This document shows positions 30,967-45,700 of a stretch of 64,000 nucleotides of DNA, piece by piece; positions within the stretch are counted from its first letter, which is position 1, and the number at the start of each line of letters is the position of its first letter. The notes under the pieces were generated by a model. That model did no database searches. It was given only the letters and a program-made list of their open reading frames with translations, and had not been told where the DNA came from. The stretch is taken from the NCBI GenBank assembly GCA_947561715.1, contig OX387202.1, forward strand, positions 9,375,001 to 9,439,000, written 5' to 3'. This DNA comes from Ascidia mentula (taxonomy: Eukaryota; Chordata; Ascidiacea; Phlebobranchia; Ascidiidae). Position numbers and translations under genes: made by a program.

Positions 30967-33775
30967 TTAACGAAACATTTCGAATGTACCGTAACCACCG
31001 CCTTTGCGATCAGCTGTTCCATCACGCGCGCCCTCTCCCTCGCTACTGGAGCCTTCGTCTAGCTGTTCCTTCAGGCGAGCAACCTCCCTCCTTGCCATCG
31101 CTTCTTTGGAGCGAGCCAGCGTTAATTCGTCAAAGAGAGTTTGAAGTTTTTTCAGGGTTTGCTTTTTCTCCTGAGAAAATTATTGAACATAAAGGTTTTG
31201 TGTGGTGAGGTTGCCTAAAGAAAATTAACAAATGATTCGCCAACACTTAGAAAGCGAAGTTTTAATGTGGGTCATGAAAGGGCATTCCCAAATTCAAGTC
31301 GAAACACAAAAGCAACAATCAAATCACTTTCATGAAATACCTGGAACATTTCTTCGAGTTGTTGTTTGAGGGAATTTACTTCTTGTTTCAAATAATCGAT
31401 CTCTGATGCTTTTACTCGCAACGTCACCTAATAAAAATTAAAAAAAAAACTCGTAAAAATAATATTTAACGCAACACTCGGGAGCAAGTTTTGTGTCAAA
31501 GTACAGACAACTAACATGTATATAAAAATTAAAAGTTTAACGGAGCATGTTGCAAGTTGGTTCCATATCTAAAGTATATGAAAATTACCTGCAGTTGGTA
31601 AAGTTTGCCAGCTTGCATTTCATCTTCATTGTCATCGTCAACCGAGTCACCAATATGTCGGATTCCAACCTGAGTGAAATTGATCCATTAATTCTGACAT
31701 ACACTTGGTTCAGTACAAGTTAATACCATAAGTCGACTGATACAAGACTTTCTTTCATAAATGCATTGTAAATTTAATTAAGCAACTAACACCAGACTCT
31801 GATTAGAAATTTATCGTGAAGAAAATTTGTCATAATTTTTTGTCCCTGAAACAAATATTTTCGTTCTCAATCAGTGTGAGTTTAAAATACCTGAAGTTGT
31901 TTTCTCAACTCTTCGTTTCTCGATTCCAGCAACTCGTTGTCACGCTCCAGTGACCGCAACTCGTCATCGGCCTTTTCTATACGCTCCAGTGCACCCGCAA
32001 GTTCAACGCATTTTTTGGAATAATGTCCGGACAAAGTCTATGAGACAAAAAATAATGTTTTATTATCACAAAAATAAAAGCTTGAGCTATAATACGTGAC
32101 GGGTTCGGGTTGTCTAGATATGTCTTTTAACGTCAATCAAAATATTGATTACCATAATATAATGCTCTGCGCCGTACAATAAGCAAGTTCGGCCTTATAG
32201 ATAAGGAACTAAATTCTACGCGAAACCGCTTAGCATTCAAGTTAGAAAATTGTTTTTTACCCTTTAATGCACACGAAATAAAAACATTTTCAGCGAAGAA
32301 ATCATAAAACACAAGTCAAACTATGATAAATTATCTCTTTTTCCTCAATGAGCTTGGCGTCTTTATACAGACAAAACAGGGGGTTTGCCGATGTCTGCTC
32401 TACGCAAATACGTTTTCATTGTAAGAGCGCATATTCGTCGTTAAGAAGGTAAAAGCACGTGCACACTTTACAAAGTTTTGACAGATGTAAGATAATTTTT
32501 ACCTCAATGGTTTCGTTGAGTTTGGCGACTTCCGCAGATACACCGCTTTTTCCTCGAGTCCCGCTGTTTGACATTCGTTCCTCCAATTCCTTCAATTCAG
32601 ACGCGTGATGCTGCAAGGAAAGAAATTGTTCGAAAATACCAAAAACTGCTTATTACCAACAGTCAAGCTTATATTTTTTATCAAAGTAGGAATGAATGAC
32701 ATGTAAAAATTTTGGTGGTGAACGGATATATTTGGGGCTATTTTGTGGTTTGCCAATCACTATCATGAAACGAAGCTACACAACGCAGGTGTATGATGCT
32801 GTCGCAGGATAAGGAAGGATCGCCCTACAGGAAAAGGCATCACAACTATCGTTTAAAAAGGAGAGCCAAAGCTAGCATGCTACCTATGCTGAAGCAGTTG
32901 TTTCAAAAACCACTGTGTTCATCATCAGTGCTAATAAGTAAGGATGAGTTGCAGCAAGGTGCGCGCAGAGGTAGGTAAGCACCCACCAGAACTGACAAGA
33001 ACACGTCTGATTCGACATGAGTAGCAAATTAGCTTTGGCTTTCTATTTCAAACTAGCTAACTTCAAGATTTTTGCACCTAACAGCTATCGTATTGAAATT
33101 ATTCGCTTGAACGGCGTCGCAGCCAGGGCATAAAAGTCTGGCTGGATTAACCACTTATTTCCCCTCAAGTCAAAGCAAGTTATGAAAAATCTACAGTAAA
33201 CAATGTATTTAACATGTAATTGGATAAAACAAAAGTGGGACAACATTCATTAAACCTCTGTGCGTGCACATTTTAATAACAGATATCCAACAACAAAACT
33301 TACTTTTCTCATGGATTCAATAGCTCGCCTTGTGTCCTCTCTGTCAGTTTTCATTTCAGCTTCGTGATCAACATGAAGCTTCGCTAGCTCCCTCTCGTGG
33401 CCAGAAACAATTTCTTCAATCTGGTCACAAAAAACACGTAAATTAATGAGAATCCACAATCCTCCATTGTAAAAAACTGTTAGAACTCTGGTCAGACCGA
33501 ATTATGTAGTTGGTTTTAATTTAAACCAACCAGTTTTTCAAACGATAATATAATTATTAAAATTAAGTTTTTCATAAAATATTGTGACGTCACTAATCGT
33601 TGATTTGGTCAAATATTTAATTGGAAAAATACAACGGGAAATTGCGAACCTGTTTCCCATGAGATTCCTCGATGGCTGAGAAACTTTGATCACACAAAGT
33701 TTTTATATCTTGGAACTGCTGTTGATATGAGTGGTTGAGTTGTTCATCTGCCATCTTACCATTAATTGAGTCAAT
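30967..33775 (-). CDS. MPRIP: MPRIP C-terminal conserved coiled coil (exons 45-51)
   Basis: Residues about 2092-2380. Recognisable blocks are F-S-A-I-E-E-S-H-G-K-Q, R-R-A-I-E-S-M-R-K, L-S-G-H-Y-S-K-K-C-V-E-L-A, L-R-V-K-A-S-E-I-D-Y-L-K-Q-E-V-N-S-L-K, and near the end L-F-D-E-L-T-L-A-R-S-K then V-A-R-L-K-E-Q-L. They match the vertebrate MPRIP tail in order. In vertebrates this part binds the myosin phosphatase targeting subunit. The end, G-Y-G-T-F-E-M-F-R and stop, differs from vertebrates. Confidence 0.88.
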
Positions 33776-36700
33776 CTAAAAAATCATCATTCAACTTTTA
33801 ATAACTACTTTGGAAATTATTTCTGTTACAAATTTACAAAATGTTTAATATAAACTGCTCCAACAACATCTGACATTTCAATCAAACATTTTCACGAAAC
33901 AAAAGCTATATAAAGTGTACAACTAAATTGCACCATTTACAATCCTTTGTCGAAAGTGCCACAAACTTACATATCTAAAACACTTCTTTAAGCATATATC
34001 AATAAATTGGACAAGTCACAATAAAATTTGGTGCAAAAAACGCTTGTAAAAGTTATTAAAATTGGTGACAATAATTTTACCTGTTCCTCTAGAGCAGATA
34101 TTCTTGCTCTTAAAACATCTTTACTCTCACTTTCTGACGTCAGAGAACTCTGTCTGACGTGTAACGCAGATAAAGATTCCTCCATTTTCCGTTTCTCTTC
34201 GTTTTCAGCTTCCCACTAAAATACAAAGAAACATTTAACAGAAAGTAAAATAACAAAAATATTTTTATAAATCTGGTCGATAACTTTTCAGGAAATAGGT
34301 TGTCAATTAAGGTTTCGGAAATGCTCGGATTTTTTCGAATAAGTTTCGTTAAACATCGGATTTCCGATCTACCTTCTCTCGGAGTTCTTTCGTCCAAGCA
34401 GCTTTTTCACGTTCAAGTTGTTCTTTGTGAAGTTTGTTTCGATTTTCAAGAATTTTCTCGTGATCCTGAAAAAATGAAATTGTAAATGGAACAAGTTTTG
34501 AACAAATTGAACCATTTGAATGTTGACAACATCGGGGCTGTCCTAATGCGCATAATTTAGTGCTTTTTAGTTGAAAAACTGCGCTTTGTCAATGGTGTAA
34601 AAATGGTTGCTGCCACAATACAAAAACGACACTTATAAGCAGGATATAACATTGTACACATTACAGTCCTACCATTTTTAACTCGGCGGTCCTGCTTTTT
34701 AGCAGGTCACGTGATCTTGCATCAGCTTCTTCCCGCGCTTTCTTTAGCGCCCCTTGGTGGTCAGTCTCTGTCTTTTTCAGAGTTTCTTCGCGTTCACGTT
34801 CGAGTGATTCCAGTTTAGATTTGTGTTCGCGTTCAAGGCGAGCCAACGACCTCGCATGGTCTGTGACGTCACAATGGATTGATTAAAGAAAAACAAATCG
34901 GGATTTTAATCAAAATAATTAAATATTCCTGGTTTATTCAGTAATACAGATTTTCAGTTACCTTTTTCAAGTTGTTCAATCTCTTTCTTGTGTTTTGTTA
35001 ACATCGTGCCTTTTTCTTCTTCTTTCTCTCGTTTTAGCGTCGAAACTTCTTCCTTTCTCTTTCTCTCGGTTTCGCTTATCTTTGCGTTAAACTCACTCTG
35101 CAAAGCAACGGATTTAGAACAAAAAAAAAACACAAAAAAATTCACAACAATTTGACAGGACATTAAACTTGGAATCAGTTGAACCCTGCGTTAGAATTTT
35201 TATTGCAACAAAACCCACCTTTTGTCTTTTCATGTCATTGTGATGATTTTCAACAACTCGTTTGAGTTCCTTCTCATGTTCCAGATTTTCTTTCTCGAAC
35301 TTTCTCTCGTAGTCTTCTCTAATCTCGATACCTTCTTTACTGTTGGGGGTAAAAAAAGAAATTTTATATCACAAAAAAGTCACAGCAGGAATTTGAATCA
35401 GAGTTGTTCCAGTTTGGTTATCAGACTACAGTCACAAGTAGGTTGGGAAATATTGACAAGAAAACTCGCAAACTATTTAAATAGCGTTGGTGTTTTAAAG
35501 AGTAATATAAATACAACAACATAAAGTTAAGCAAAGATTAAATCATTTATCGGTTTCCAAATGAGAAAAACAAAATCACTACAAAAATATGTATGTTAGC
35601 TGTAGAATATTTCCAACATTAGTATTTCGGTTTTCCAAAAGATCTACTTTAGGCCATTTTGAAATTGTGAACAACTATAAAGTAGGACAACTTTTTAGTC
35701 TAACAACACCAACCTGTGTTGTTCCTTTATCTCATCCAGTCGTCGTGTGAGCGCCTTCACCTCATCCATGTATTCATTAGTTTTGGTTTGAAGTTGATTT
35801 TTGGCGGTGGAAAGATCTTTACGCAAAGTGGAAAGTTCCTGAAGACAAATGTTAACAATCACATCACTAAGCATGTATACTGCCTTCCAGCATCGAATAA
35901 TAAGAAGCCTACTAATGCAAACTTTTCTACACACGGCAGATATGTTTGCGGGCCAATGGTCCATGCTACTATAAAGCAGGCAAAGAGTGTTTATTTATTA
36001 ATTAACCTACTTTCGGCTATTTACAATAATTAACGTTTGAAATCTGGAACCGCAAAGCAAAAAAGTGCACTTAAACGACATTCAACTGCACTTCTAACCA
36101 ACAATAGTAGGCCAAATTATAAACCAAACAGAATAGATTTGCCCACGTCTGGTGTAGCCTCCCTCCTTACGTTCACACATTAAACTTTTACATTAGTAAC
36201 TAACATAAAACATCTCGGCTCAGACTTTCCAACCTTTTCGTGTTTAGCATTAACTGTCGCCACATCCTGTTCATGTTTCCTTGACAACCGCGTGAGACGT
36301 TCCTCCATGTCACGTGACATTTCAACGCGCGTTTGTTCGAGTTTCGCCTCCTCCTGCATCAGGCGCTCCACCTAGCGGAAAAAATGCAGTGTTAGCTACT
36401 GGATTTTCAACGCCAATAAAACTTTAAGTTGGATGTTTCCAATCTCACCTTGGCATTGTGTTCCTCTGTAATTTTCTTCTTTTGCATGGCAGCGCTCTCT
36501 TCCGCTTGCTTCATTTCTTTCTTCAGTTTGTCGCAGTGAACTGCTTGATCTGAAACTGCCGCTTTTGCCTTACGTAACTCTTCGTCGTAGTCTCGCCGCA
36601 GTCTGCAATATAAGCGAACGAAGCTAGGAACAGGGGTATCGCATACTTAGCACAAGAAAAGTGAATTTTCACATATCTTGCGTCATTTTATTTATAAAAA

Positions 36701-39700
36701 GCCAATACAATGTTACTAATGTGCATAGCTACGTAGCGATTTTGGTAAAGTCACAGTTATAAATCGACTTTGCAAAAACTTAGGACTCCGTGCATCACCC
36801 AACACACTTTAGGGAGATTCCCTATACAAGAAGTCAACAATTATCAGACCTGTGGGAGATGTAGATGATTTCGGCTTGAACGACCGCTTCCTTCGCAACT
36901 GTGGACGCGTGTTCACCTATTAAACTTGGCTGGAGATATCTGTGCAAAAATTACGCGTTTTTGTGTACGTGTGTTTACATAGAAATTTAACAACTTTCAC
37001 CAAGGCGTGTATTTTTTAAAAGCAATATTTTTCAACTTAATTAATTCTTCATGTTCTTTTCGTTGAAAACCATTGGGAAATAAACCAGGAAATACCACAA
37101 AGCTTGAATACCTTTGGAACTCTCCGTCAGCGAGCATGTGTTTTACACCGAGATTCGACAAGGTTTGAACATCGCTCGACATACAACTAAGATCTTCAGA
37201 TAAATGTTGAAAGAAAGTTGCTTCTTGATCGAGAAACATCGACTCACTCGCCAAAGTGGAAGATACGGATTGTGCGCCATGCAACGTCCCATAATCAACC
37301 TGAATGGTGGTGAAGTTAACAGGGATGAAAGCTGCAATATTCTGATGACACGACGAAGAAAAATTACAACAGAAATATTAGACCATCTCACAGTGTTGTG
37401 ACGTAAACATCAATTATTCGATTCTGGAAAATACTTCGGGCAAAAAAAACAATAACATGGGTCAGCCTAACATGTGATGACATATTGCTTTAATTAATGT
37501 GAATTCGGTAAAAGGATTAAAATATCCACGTGACAAACTACACCGACCTGTTGTTCCCATGGTGATATATCTGAGTAGGGTGGGGCGATCGAATCGGTGT
37601 CAACTTGAACAGCAAGTATCGACACAGCTTCCAGATCACGTGTTTTGCACGCTTCGACGAGCTCGCGGAGTTTACGCATGGCTGCGTCCGCACGGTGGCG
37701 GGCTTGCCTCGCTTCAAGTGACAAGCGGGAAATTCGCTCGTTGTAAACCTGAGATATGAATAGTTTTAAGGTGTTAATTCATTATTTAGCCATCTTCAAT
37801 ACATTGGCCAGATTTCTTCCAGTAAAATTTATTTGTCCCATTAACTTGGTAGCTTCGCGACAACTGTTTTAAGTATTTAAACGTATTTTTACTTGCCTCC
37901 GTGGCCCACGCTAAAACCATGAAGGGTAAGCTTATTAGTTAAGAAGTACGGGTAATACGTCAGACAGCCACGTAAACTAACCTGTAAGACATAACTGACA
38001 TGTGAATGAACAACCATCGCGCTCGCCACATCCGCCTGTTGCACGCCACCTAGTGAACGATGTTGGGCACCTGAGCGTGACCGTGACGTCACCCAACCCT
38101 CGCGCAAACGCGCCACCTCCCGCATGAGCATGCCCTCTAGTGTCAGTTTTTGAGCGAGAGCGTCCACATGCTGTAGGAGTCCCCCAGTTGTCGTATGATG
38201 GGCAATGGTGTCAGAAAACTCAGCTGACGTCAGTTGTGGTGACGTAGCGGTCTGACGTGTCTTAGGGCGGGTGAAGGTTGGGAGTGATGGGGAGGATTGA
38301 CTTCTTCTTAGAGTCGCCGCCATTTCAGCAAGAAGTAAGGCTTGTGTGCTGACCTATGAAATGAAATTCGTGTATTAGATTTGATTTTATCACTTTAAGG
38401 TTTTTCAAACATTTTTGCCCGAGCCTTGTTAAAAGGAAGCAATTTCACCCTCAACCCCTCAGTACGTTTCATATTAATATTTGGATATGTTATTGCAACA
38501 GTTAATTGTGATGAAACGACTGAAAAACTGTCAGGTGGTACAATTAAATGTTGTACTTTGTGTGATCACAATAGTGACTTCTTACGACGCATAAAATTCG
38601 GCCCTGCAGGGTTGCAACCCCCAGTTTTTGGACGTCTTCATTCACATGATAATAAACATGCTCCGAGGGAAAATTTACTGCTAAGTAATAATTTTGTAGC
38701 CATTTATGTATAATTTTCTAGTAGTTCAACATGGACTGTCACAAAACCAAGATATTTTGAATTTTGACTCAATCTTACTTGTTTCGCGAACAACTGCGCT
38801 GCATCCTCATCAGTTAACGGCATCTTATCGCTCCTTTTAGCTTGCGACATCGCTGGGAGTCCAAGGAAAGAAAGCGGAGATCCCGAAGGACTCACCAACT
38901 TCCCATCGGAGTTTTTCAACTTTTCTGTTAACTGTCGGAGTCGTGACATCGTCTTCTGATGTTGTTGCCGCGACTCAGCATTCGTCACTCTCTGCCATTT
39001 CCTCTCCGATGTGGGAGAGTCTGGAGGAGTCTCGGCAGATGAGGACTTTGTGTCACCCGTAGAAAGACAGAGGATGTCCTGGAGCGTCTTCTGGAGCAAG
39101 GAGGCACATTCCACATCAGGAGCAAATGTGTTGGAGGAAATATTGGTTGCACGATGATGAAGATGATGGAGGCAGGATTGCGTGGCGTGCAGTTTTTCTT
39201 CAAGGGCGTCAACTTTCTTCTTTTCGTCCCCAAGTTTGGTTTCATATTCGCTGGATCTAAGAAAGTATTTTAAGTGAAAAAAAATTTCCTACGCTGTTGG
39301 TAGTTCTGTTCATAAATTATGCAGAAATGTTTCTTTAACAAATAATGTCCATAATTTCATAGAAAAATGTATAAATATACAAGCATATGTGTAACTCTTA
39401 AATCTTCTTAGCTTGTAACACTAATAGAAATAATTTAGTGATTTGGAAACTGTGCATTGAAACAAGTAACACTGTGTTCTACTTCGCAGCAGACAAAGCC
39501 ACGTGGCGTTGTATCAATGAATGAAACGATTTTGTCCTGCCAACCCATGAGACATATTGGTACCGTACACATGGCTAGTGGTTTTATTTGTGTTCTGAAC
39601 CGTGTTAACTTCTACATCACATACTTGGTTGTAATGAGTTGATTATTTTCAAGTTCTTTCTCTTCAAATTCACGTAATTTTTCTTCGAGTATTTGGATCA

Positions 39701-42700
39701 GTTTGATTTTTTTCTCCAATTCCATTTCAATCCGCTGATTCTGATAAATATAAACATATATAAGATCATGTGAGTTACGTACAGATGACCACGGTATCGA
39801 CCTATCAGCTCTCGTCAGTTCAATCTGACGTTGCTCCTGTACACGATCTCATATTATTGAATTCACGTTTCGAATATATAGGAGATCGTTGTTGACAACA
39901 AACAACATGTTTTTGGTCCGTTACGATTTTATGTCAGTTTGCAAGGACTATGTGCAATATATTTTGCATTTACTGTATATAACCATTTAAGGTTTTTGGA
40001 ACAAAAGCAAATTAGTTAAAATTACGCCATTTATTTTAATGTAAATTCTTTTAACAATGCACCAGACACAGTTAAAAGTCAAGCAAAAATCTTAACCCAA
40101 ATGTGTGAACGATGTCTTTGCAATTCAAATGCAAATACGCGACTACCAACTTTTAAACTTCCTTAAACGAAGATGCGTATACGTTTCCGCAATTAGTTGT
40201 TGAATAAACCAGTGTTGTTAATGTGAATTTAGAAAGAAATACCTTGTGTGATTTCGCGTCTTTATCTGAAGTATTCGACGAATCAGAATCCCTTCTCTGC
40301 CGCTCGAGGGCGCTCAAACGCGCGGCAATCATTTGACTCGTGTCTCCCATTTCAGCTTCCAACTCATTCATCTTCGCCTAGGTGAAAAATATCATTTTGA
40401 ATAGGAAAAAATACCATATAATATCCGTCCATACCAGTGTTTCACATAAATTGTTTGCACATATTTTGATTTCAAAAAAAGCCTACAGAAGAAACCGTGT
40501 ATGTGGGTTTAGATTTGGCGTTTGAGGAAAAACTTATAACGAGTTGCTTCTTTGCAGATATTTTTTTGCATTAAATATTTGTACCTTAAAACTACTCGAT
40601 GTTGATTTCGATTTTGATTCGTTGCTTTTAATCTCATCAATAACCACGAGTTGCTTCTCGGCAGTGTGAAGCCGGTCTTGCAATTTTGAAATCTGAAATT
40701 CAAGAAAAAAACATCTTAAATCCTTAGGTTGCAAAATAAGTTGTTTCAACGCCGTGGGTGCAGAGTCCACGTTGCAAAATTTACCATGTGAAAAACATCG
40801 TTTCACTAATATTTTGTGCAAAGTTGCTTGATTCGCTTTAAAACTGATGATGGGATTAATCCAAAAATTATCTCTTTTTACAACATCCATGGTTTTTTGT
40901 ATGTTTAAGCTCTAACAAGAGTTGGCCAAATAGAAATCATACCTCTTCCTTCAAGCCCTTCGATTCTTTTGTTGCAACATTCCAGTTGTTAACAGCAGCT
41001 ATTTTCGTTTCATCTGATTTTCTCAGTTTATTTGTCAACTGTAAAAGAATTTAACGTTACATCTGCAATTTGGTTCAATAAATAATCACGTGAACATTTT
41101 TCTAACAGTCTAACAAACGTTGTACACTAAAATCGAACACCAAAAACGTATGAAAAGACGTAATACACGAATAAAGACTGTCTGTATTTAAGAGTTGATG
41201 GTTATCTTCCAAAATACAAGTCGAATTATCCAAGTCCAATGCCACCAATTATCGTTTTTGTGGTTTTGTGATCGAAATTTATCAAACCATAAACGCAAAA
41301 CAAGCATAGCTCAAACATGAATACCTGTTCTAACTCTACTTCCAAACGTTGTATGTCGGCATCACGTTCGTCCAGTAGTTTTTTCGTTTGCTTTAAAACT
41401 CCTTTTTCACGATGAAGTTCGTCCTATGATAAATAGCAAAGGAATTGTTTACTGGTTGTTGCATTTCCACAAAAACAGAAAACATAAACATGGCACAGGT
41501 AATTACAAATAGTATTCTAGCGTGATAAGTAAATAAAAACTGGATCAAAAAACCAAAGGCCCCTGGCAGGCTGTCGATCGCACACCGTATCAATAATAAT
41601 GTATTAAAATCCCAACAAATCGATCTTTAGACAGCTCAGATGGATTTATTAAGAGAAAAATATATTTCACCTAAAACGGCATCATCAGTTTCTCCATATA
41701 CCAAAACTTATTCAAATCTATTTCTAGCGTTCAATGAACAAAGGATTTTAACCATAAACTGCTAGACGAACGCCTGGCGATCACTTCCACTTCCGCAAGA
41801 ATATACACACAAGCAGGTGCTTTTTGTGTAAAGTGATGACAAAATAACTGATTGGAACTTTATATTGAATTTGTTCACAATTGTTAACTTACTTGTAAAG
41901 ATTCATTGCAATCGTCATCAATTTGGCTTTGTTGGATGAGTTTAGCGATCTGATCCTTGAGTTTCTTTTCTCTGTCTTTTGAAGCTGTAAGTTGATCTTT
42001 AATTCCCTTCATATCTGATTCTGCTTGAGATCTATTGCAAAAAAATACCTGGTCACTATTTTCAACAAATTAAATACTTTTGTCAGTGTACAGGTTTTCT
42101 ACTAATGTCACTGTTTTTTGGCATTTTTGAACACTGTTTTTATACATTTTTATGACATTGGTATTATGGTGTATTGTTTCAGACATGACAATAATCCTTA
42201 AAGAATAATATTCTTGCCTGTATGTGGTAGCAGCATTCATATCTTGGTCAGAAGAACGTAGAGTAGTTTTCATTTCTGTCACTTCTTCTTTGAATCTAAA
42301 CCAGAAAAACACAAGAAGGACAAAAGTTCAAAAGCTACAATGCTTCCATAACAGATATCTCCAAATGTTCTAAACACAGCTATGCTAATTTGTGATTTTA
42401 TCTAAGAAAATTCAAAACAAGCATGATGTATTTGTGTTGATTGTTGTAACATGTATTACTTTGTGATCTGATCGTTCCGTTCACTTAATTTGTCTTCGAG
42501 CAGCTTCTGGTTCTGACATTTTGCTTCGTACAAAACTTGCAATTCCTGCATTTCTGCCTCTTGTTCATTCTCATGTTGACGAAGTTGGTCGATGTGTTCT
42601 TGTAATCGACTCATCTGAAATAAACACATGACAAAATAAACATTAAAAGTGTGCAACAATAGCTGATGGATAAACTCATAGGGATTTGTGCTAACTAAGG

Positions 42701-45700
42701 GTAAAATTTTAAACTATTCTGTTGAAAATTTAATAACACAAATGATACAATATGCGCAATAGAGCCATAATAATCAATGAGAGCTGCAGACAGGGTGTAT
42801 ACACGCACTGTTTCGACCTGTAAGGTCTCACAAATGATACAATTGTTCCACCATACAAATGTAACTTCAGTTGAATTGGTAACAGATGACTTTTGCAAAC
42901 CATCTGGTTTAAGTTAATGCTACATGTTAACTTATTACGTAAAATATACACAATCTGAGCCACAGGTTTCCACTTTTGTAGCCAATATTAAAAAAGTTTT
43001 TTTGAAAAACTTTGGTACATCTTTTTATGAATAAAGATTAGTAGTTTTAAAAAGTAGTCTTTAAAATAGATTGGCTTGTACTTCCATAAAGATATTGTAT
43101 TTGTATAACATTGAAATAACTACAGTTGTATTAACAAAAAGAAACAGATTAATTACCTCTTTGTTATGATCGTTGTGCATGCTGACTTGTCGTTCCAACT
43201 CTCGAACTTTTCTCTGCGACTCCAGATATTGAGTTTCAGTTTTCTTCAACTCAACATCGTTTGTCTCCAGTTGTTTTGTCAGAGCTGTCGTTTTTCTGTG
43301 AAATATAACAAGTTTTTTAGACTCTCCACATTCACTGATCTTCTGTGAATAGCACAGATGTGTTGGTACCACTGAAATCTCACCATGCAAAAATGGTTAT
43401 GTTAGTTTAAATTTGAGCAAAGTTTATTTGAAAAAGCTCCAAAAAACATTTCTGATGTAATTTAAAAGGATAATTTAGGTTTAAAGATGACACATGCTAA
43501 AAATTGCAACAAATTTTATGTGAATCCAGGCACGAACCTCTCATGCTCTTTGTCTTCTTCTTTCCTCCTCATCTTCTCAATTCTTAACTCATCCTTGGTT
43601 TTACTCAGTTGGTTTTCGGTTATCTGTGATTCGGAGAGTGTTATTTCAAGTTGCATCGTGCATTCACGAAGTTCTCCACTCTGCTTGCGAAGTGCTTCCT
43701 GGGCGATCGACAACTCCTAAAATAAATATATATTGTTGACCAACATTCAAGGAGCTTTTGTGAATAATTACAATCATTATTTAAAAAAATATATTTTTGT
43801 AAATAGAATAATTTGTTTTAAACTTTACAGAAAAGTAAAATAAAGGATTAACATATTTTTGTGTTCCTTGTTCTTATTATTAAAATATAGACTTGCAATG
43901 ATCCAGCTAACCTGTTTTAGTTTTTCAATGATTGTATTTTGATGATCAAGTTTTTCATGTATTTTGTTGTCGGTCTGTAATTCAGATGAAAGAAGTTGTT
44001 TTGGGGAAGGACTGCTTGCATCCGTCTGAAAGAAAACATATTTTTTTACCACAGTTGGAATAAATTAAGTTCAACATACATTCATACATTTGAGGTTTCA
44101 CTTACATTTCAAAAATAATTATATTTATATTTCAAATTATATAAAATGTTAAATTGACTACAGCTTTTGATGTTTTATTAGCAGGTAAGTTTGGCATTTA
44201 TATAAATTATTCACATAAAATGTTTTAAAAAGTTCTAAAAGAATTGTAAAAAAACATGTACAAAGTTGCAGTCAAGTGTCAATACTTGGTGGGCATTAAT
44301 GTTGAAAAATTTCGACAGAATAAGTTTGTTTGCGACAAAATGTAATTTTTTTTTCGAGAAAATAAATGACAAACCGTGGTTATTCCTCCTTCACTGGATG
44401 GAGTGTTTTCTGTATTAACTCTCTCCATCTGCTTCCGTAATGAATCAACCTTGACAGAAAAACATCAATATTTTATGAACAGCAGAACACCAACTGATTT
44501 TAAATTCAAGATAATAAAAGATAATCTGACACAGGTGCAAAATAATCCAAATCTCCCTCTATGACTTTTGTGATCACAATTAGCTAAGTGCTGAGATTGG
44601 GTTCTACACAGCATTATCTTGTGATTTATTCAAGTAAGTTAAAGATAACAGTTGTTCAAACAAAAAAACAATATACATTGGTACACAGAAAAAATGTATG
44701 TAAAAAAGACAAAAAGAATTACAAATTTATTCCACCAATCAATATAACCCTGATAATGCAAAGAGTTTTTTTTGAATAAATATGAACTCATCCGCATACT
44801 GAAAGAGATTCAAGATTTTATTTAAACAACACTAATCATGTAGCTTATGTGGTTCAAGTGAATATATCCTCAAACAAAGCTATTAGTTTTTGGAATGTAC
44901 ATGTACAGGTAACAAGTGGTTGTCGAGGAAATCACCTCAGATTGAAGAGCTTTCACCATCGTGGCAGTCTTGTTGCGGCTTGCTGGAGTGGGGAGATCCC
45001 CATTAACAAGAACACCTTCATAATCAATTTTCTCAATTTTCTTCCAGGCGTGTTCTATTGAACCACCAACCTCCACAGGGGACTGATTGTTTGGTTTCTG
45101 TAAACCCAACAACGATCAAATAAATGACATCTTATAATTCCAAACAGTGGCCATTTGTATGCAGCTCACAGATATCATATTATTGGCTTCACTTGATAAA
45201 AACGATCAAATGCATTTTTGCTACATCCGAAAAGTATGTGAAACCATGAAAATGATTGTAGTAGGCAAATTGTTTTTGTTAAAACTCAATACAAACCACA
45301 AACAATAATACCATTTTAGGCTGATCCTTCGATTTTACTGATGAAGGCAAACTTGCAGTTTTTGAAGTATCATTATTACTTTTGATATCTTTCAATAAAC
45401 TGTCAGGATCAAACGTACGACTTCTTGCCTGCAAAAGTCAAATTTAGTTTTAGAAAAAAACATTATAATTGAATTTCTATAAATTACAATTTTAATAAAC
45501 TGTATAATGAAGAAATCAAAAATTCATTGTTATCAATCATGAAATGATAACTTACAGTGAAAATATAAGGCAAGACATAGAAAACATATAAATACAAGAC
45601 ACACACAACTTTTTTATTTTAAAATTTTATTAAATGTTGTTTCAACTGAAACTTTCACCAACCTTAATGTCAGAAGCAGACCTTCCTATCATGTCAATGT

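Noticed and set aside
37889-38323. Frame starting M-A-A-T-L-R-R-S-Q-S-S that looks like the start of a separate gene
   Set aside because: The frame is open upstream to a good acceptor at 38354, and the exon joins in phase with both neighbours in the MPRIP model, so the Met is internal.
38585-38625. Possible tRNA B-box-like sequence in an MPRIP intron
   Set aside because: The match to the B-box consensus is partial and there is no A box at a usable distance.
38985-39245. Minus-strand 86-codon frame rich in Lys and Pro
   Set aside because: It is an out-of-frame shadow of MPRIP exon 32, whose correct frame carries E-C-A-S-L-L-Q-K and agrees in phase with the flanking exons.
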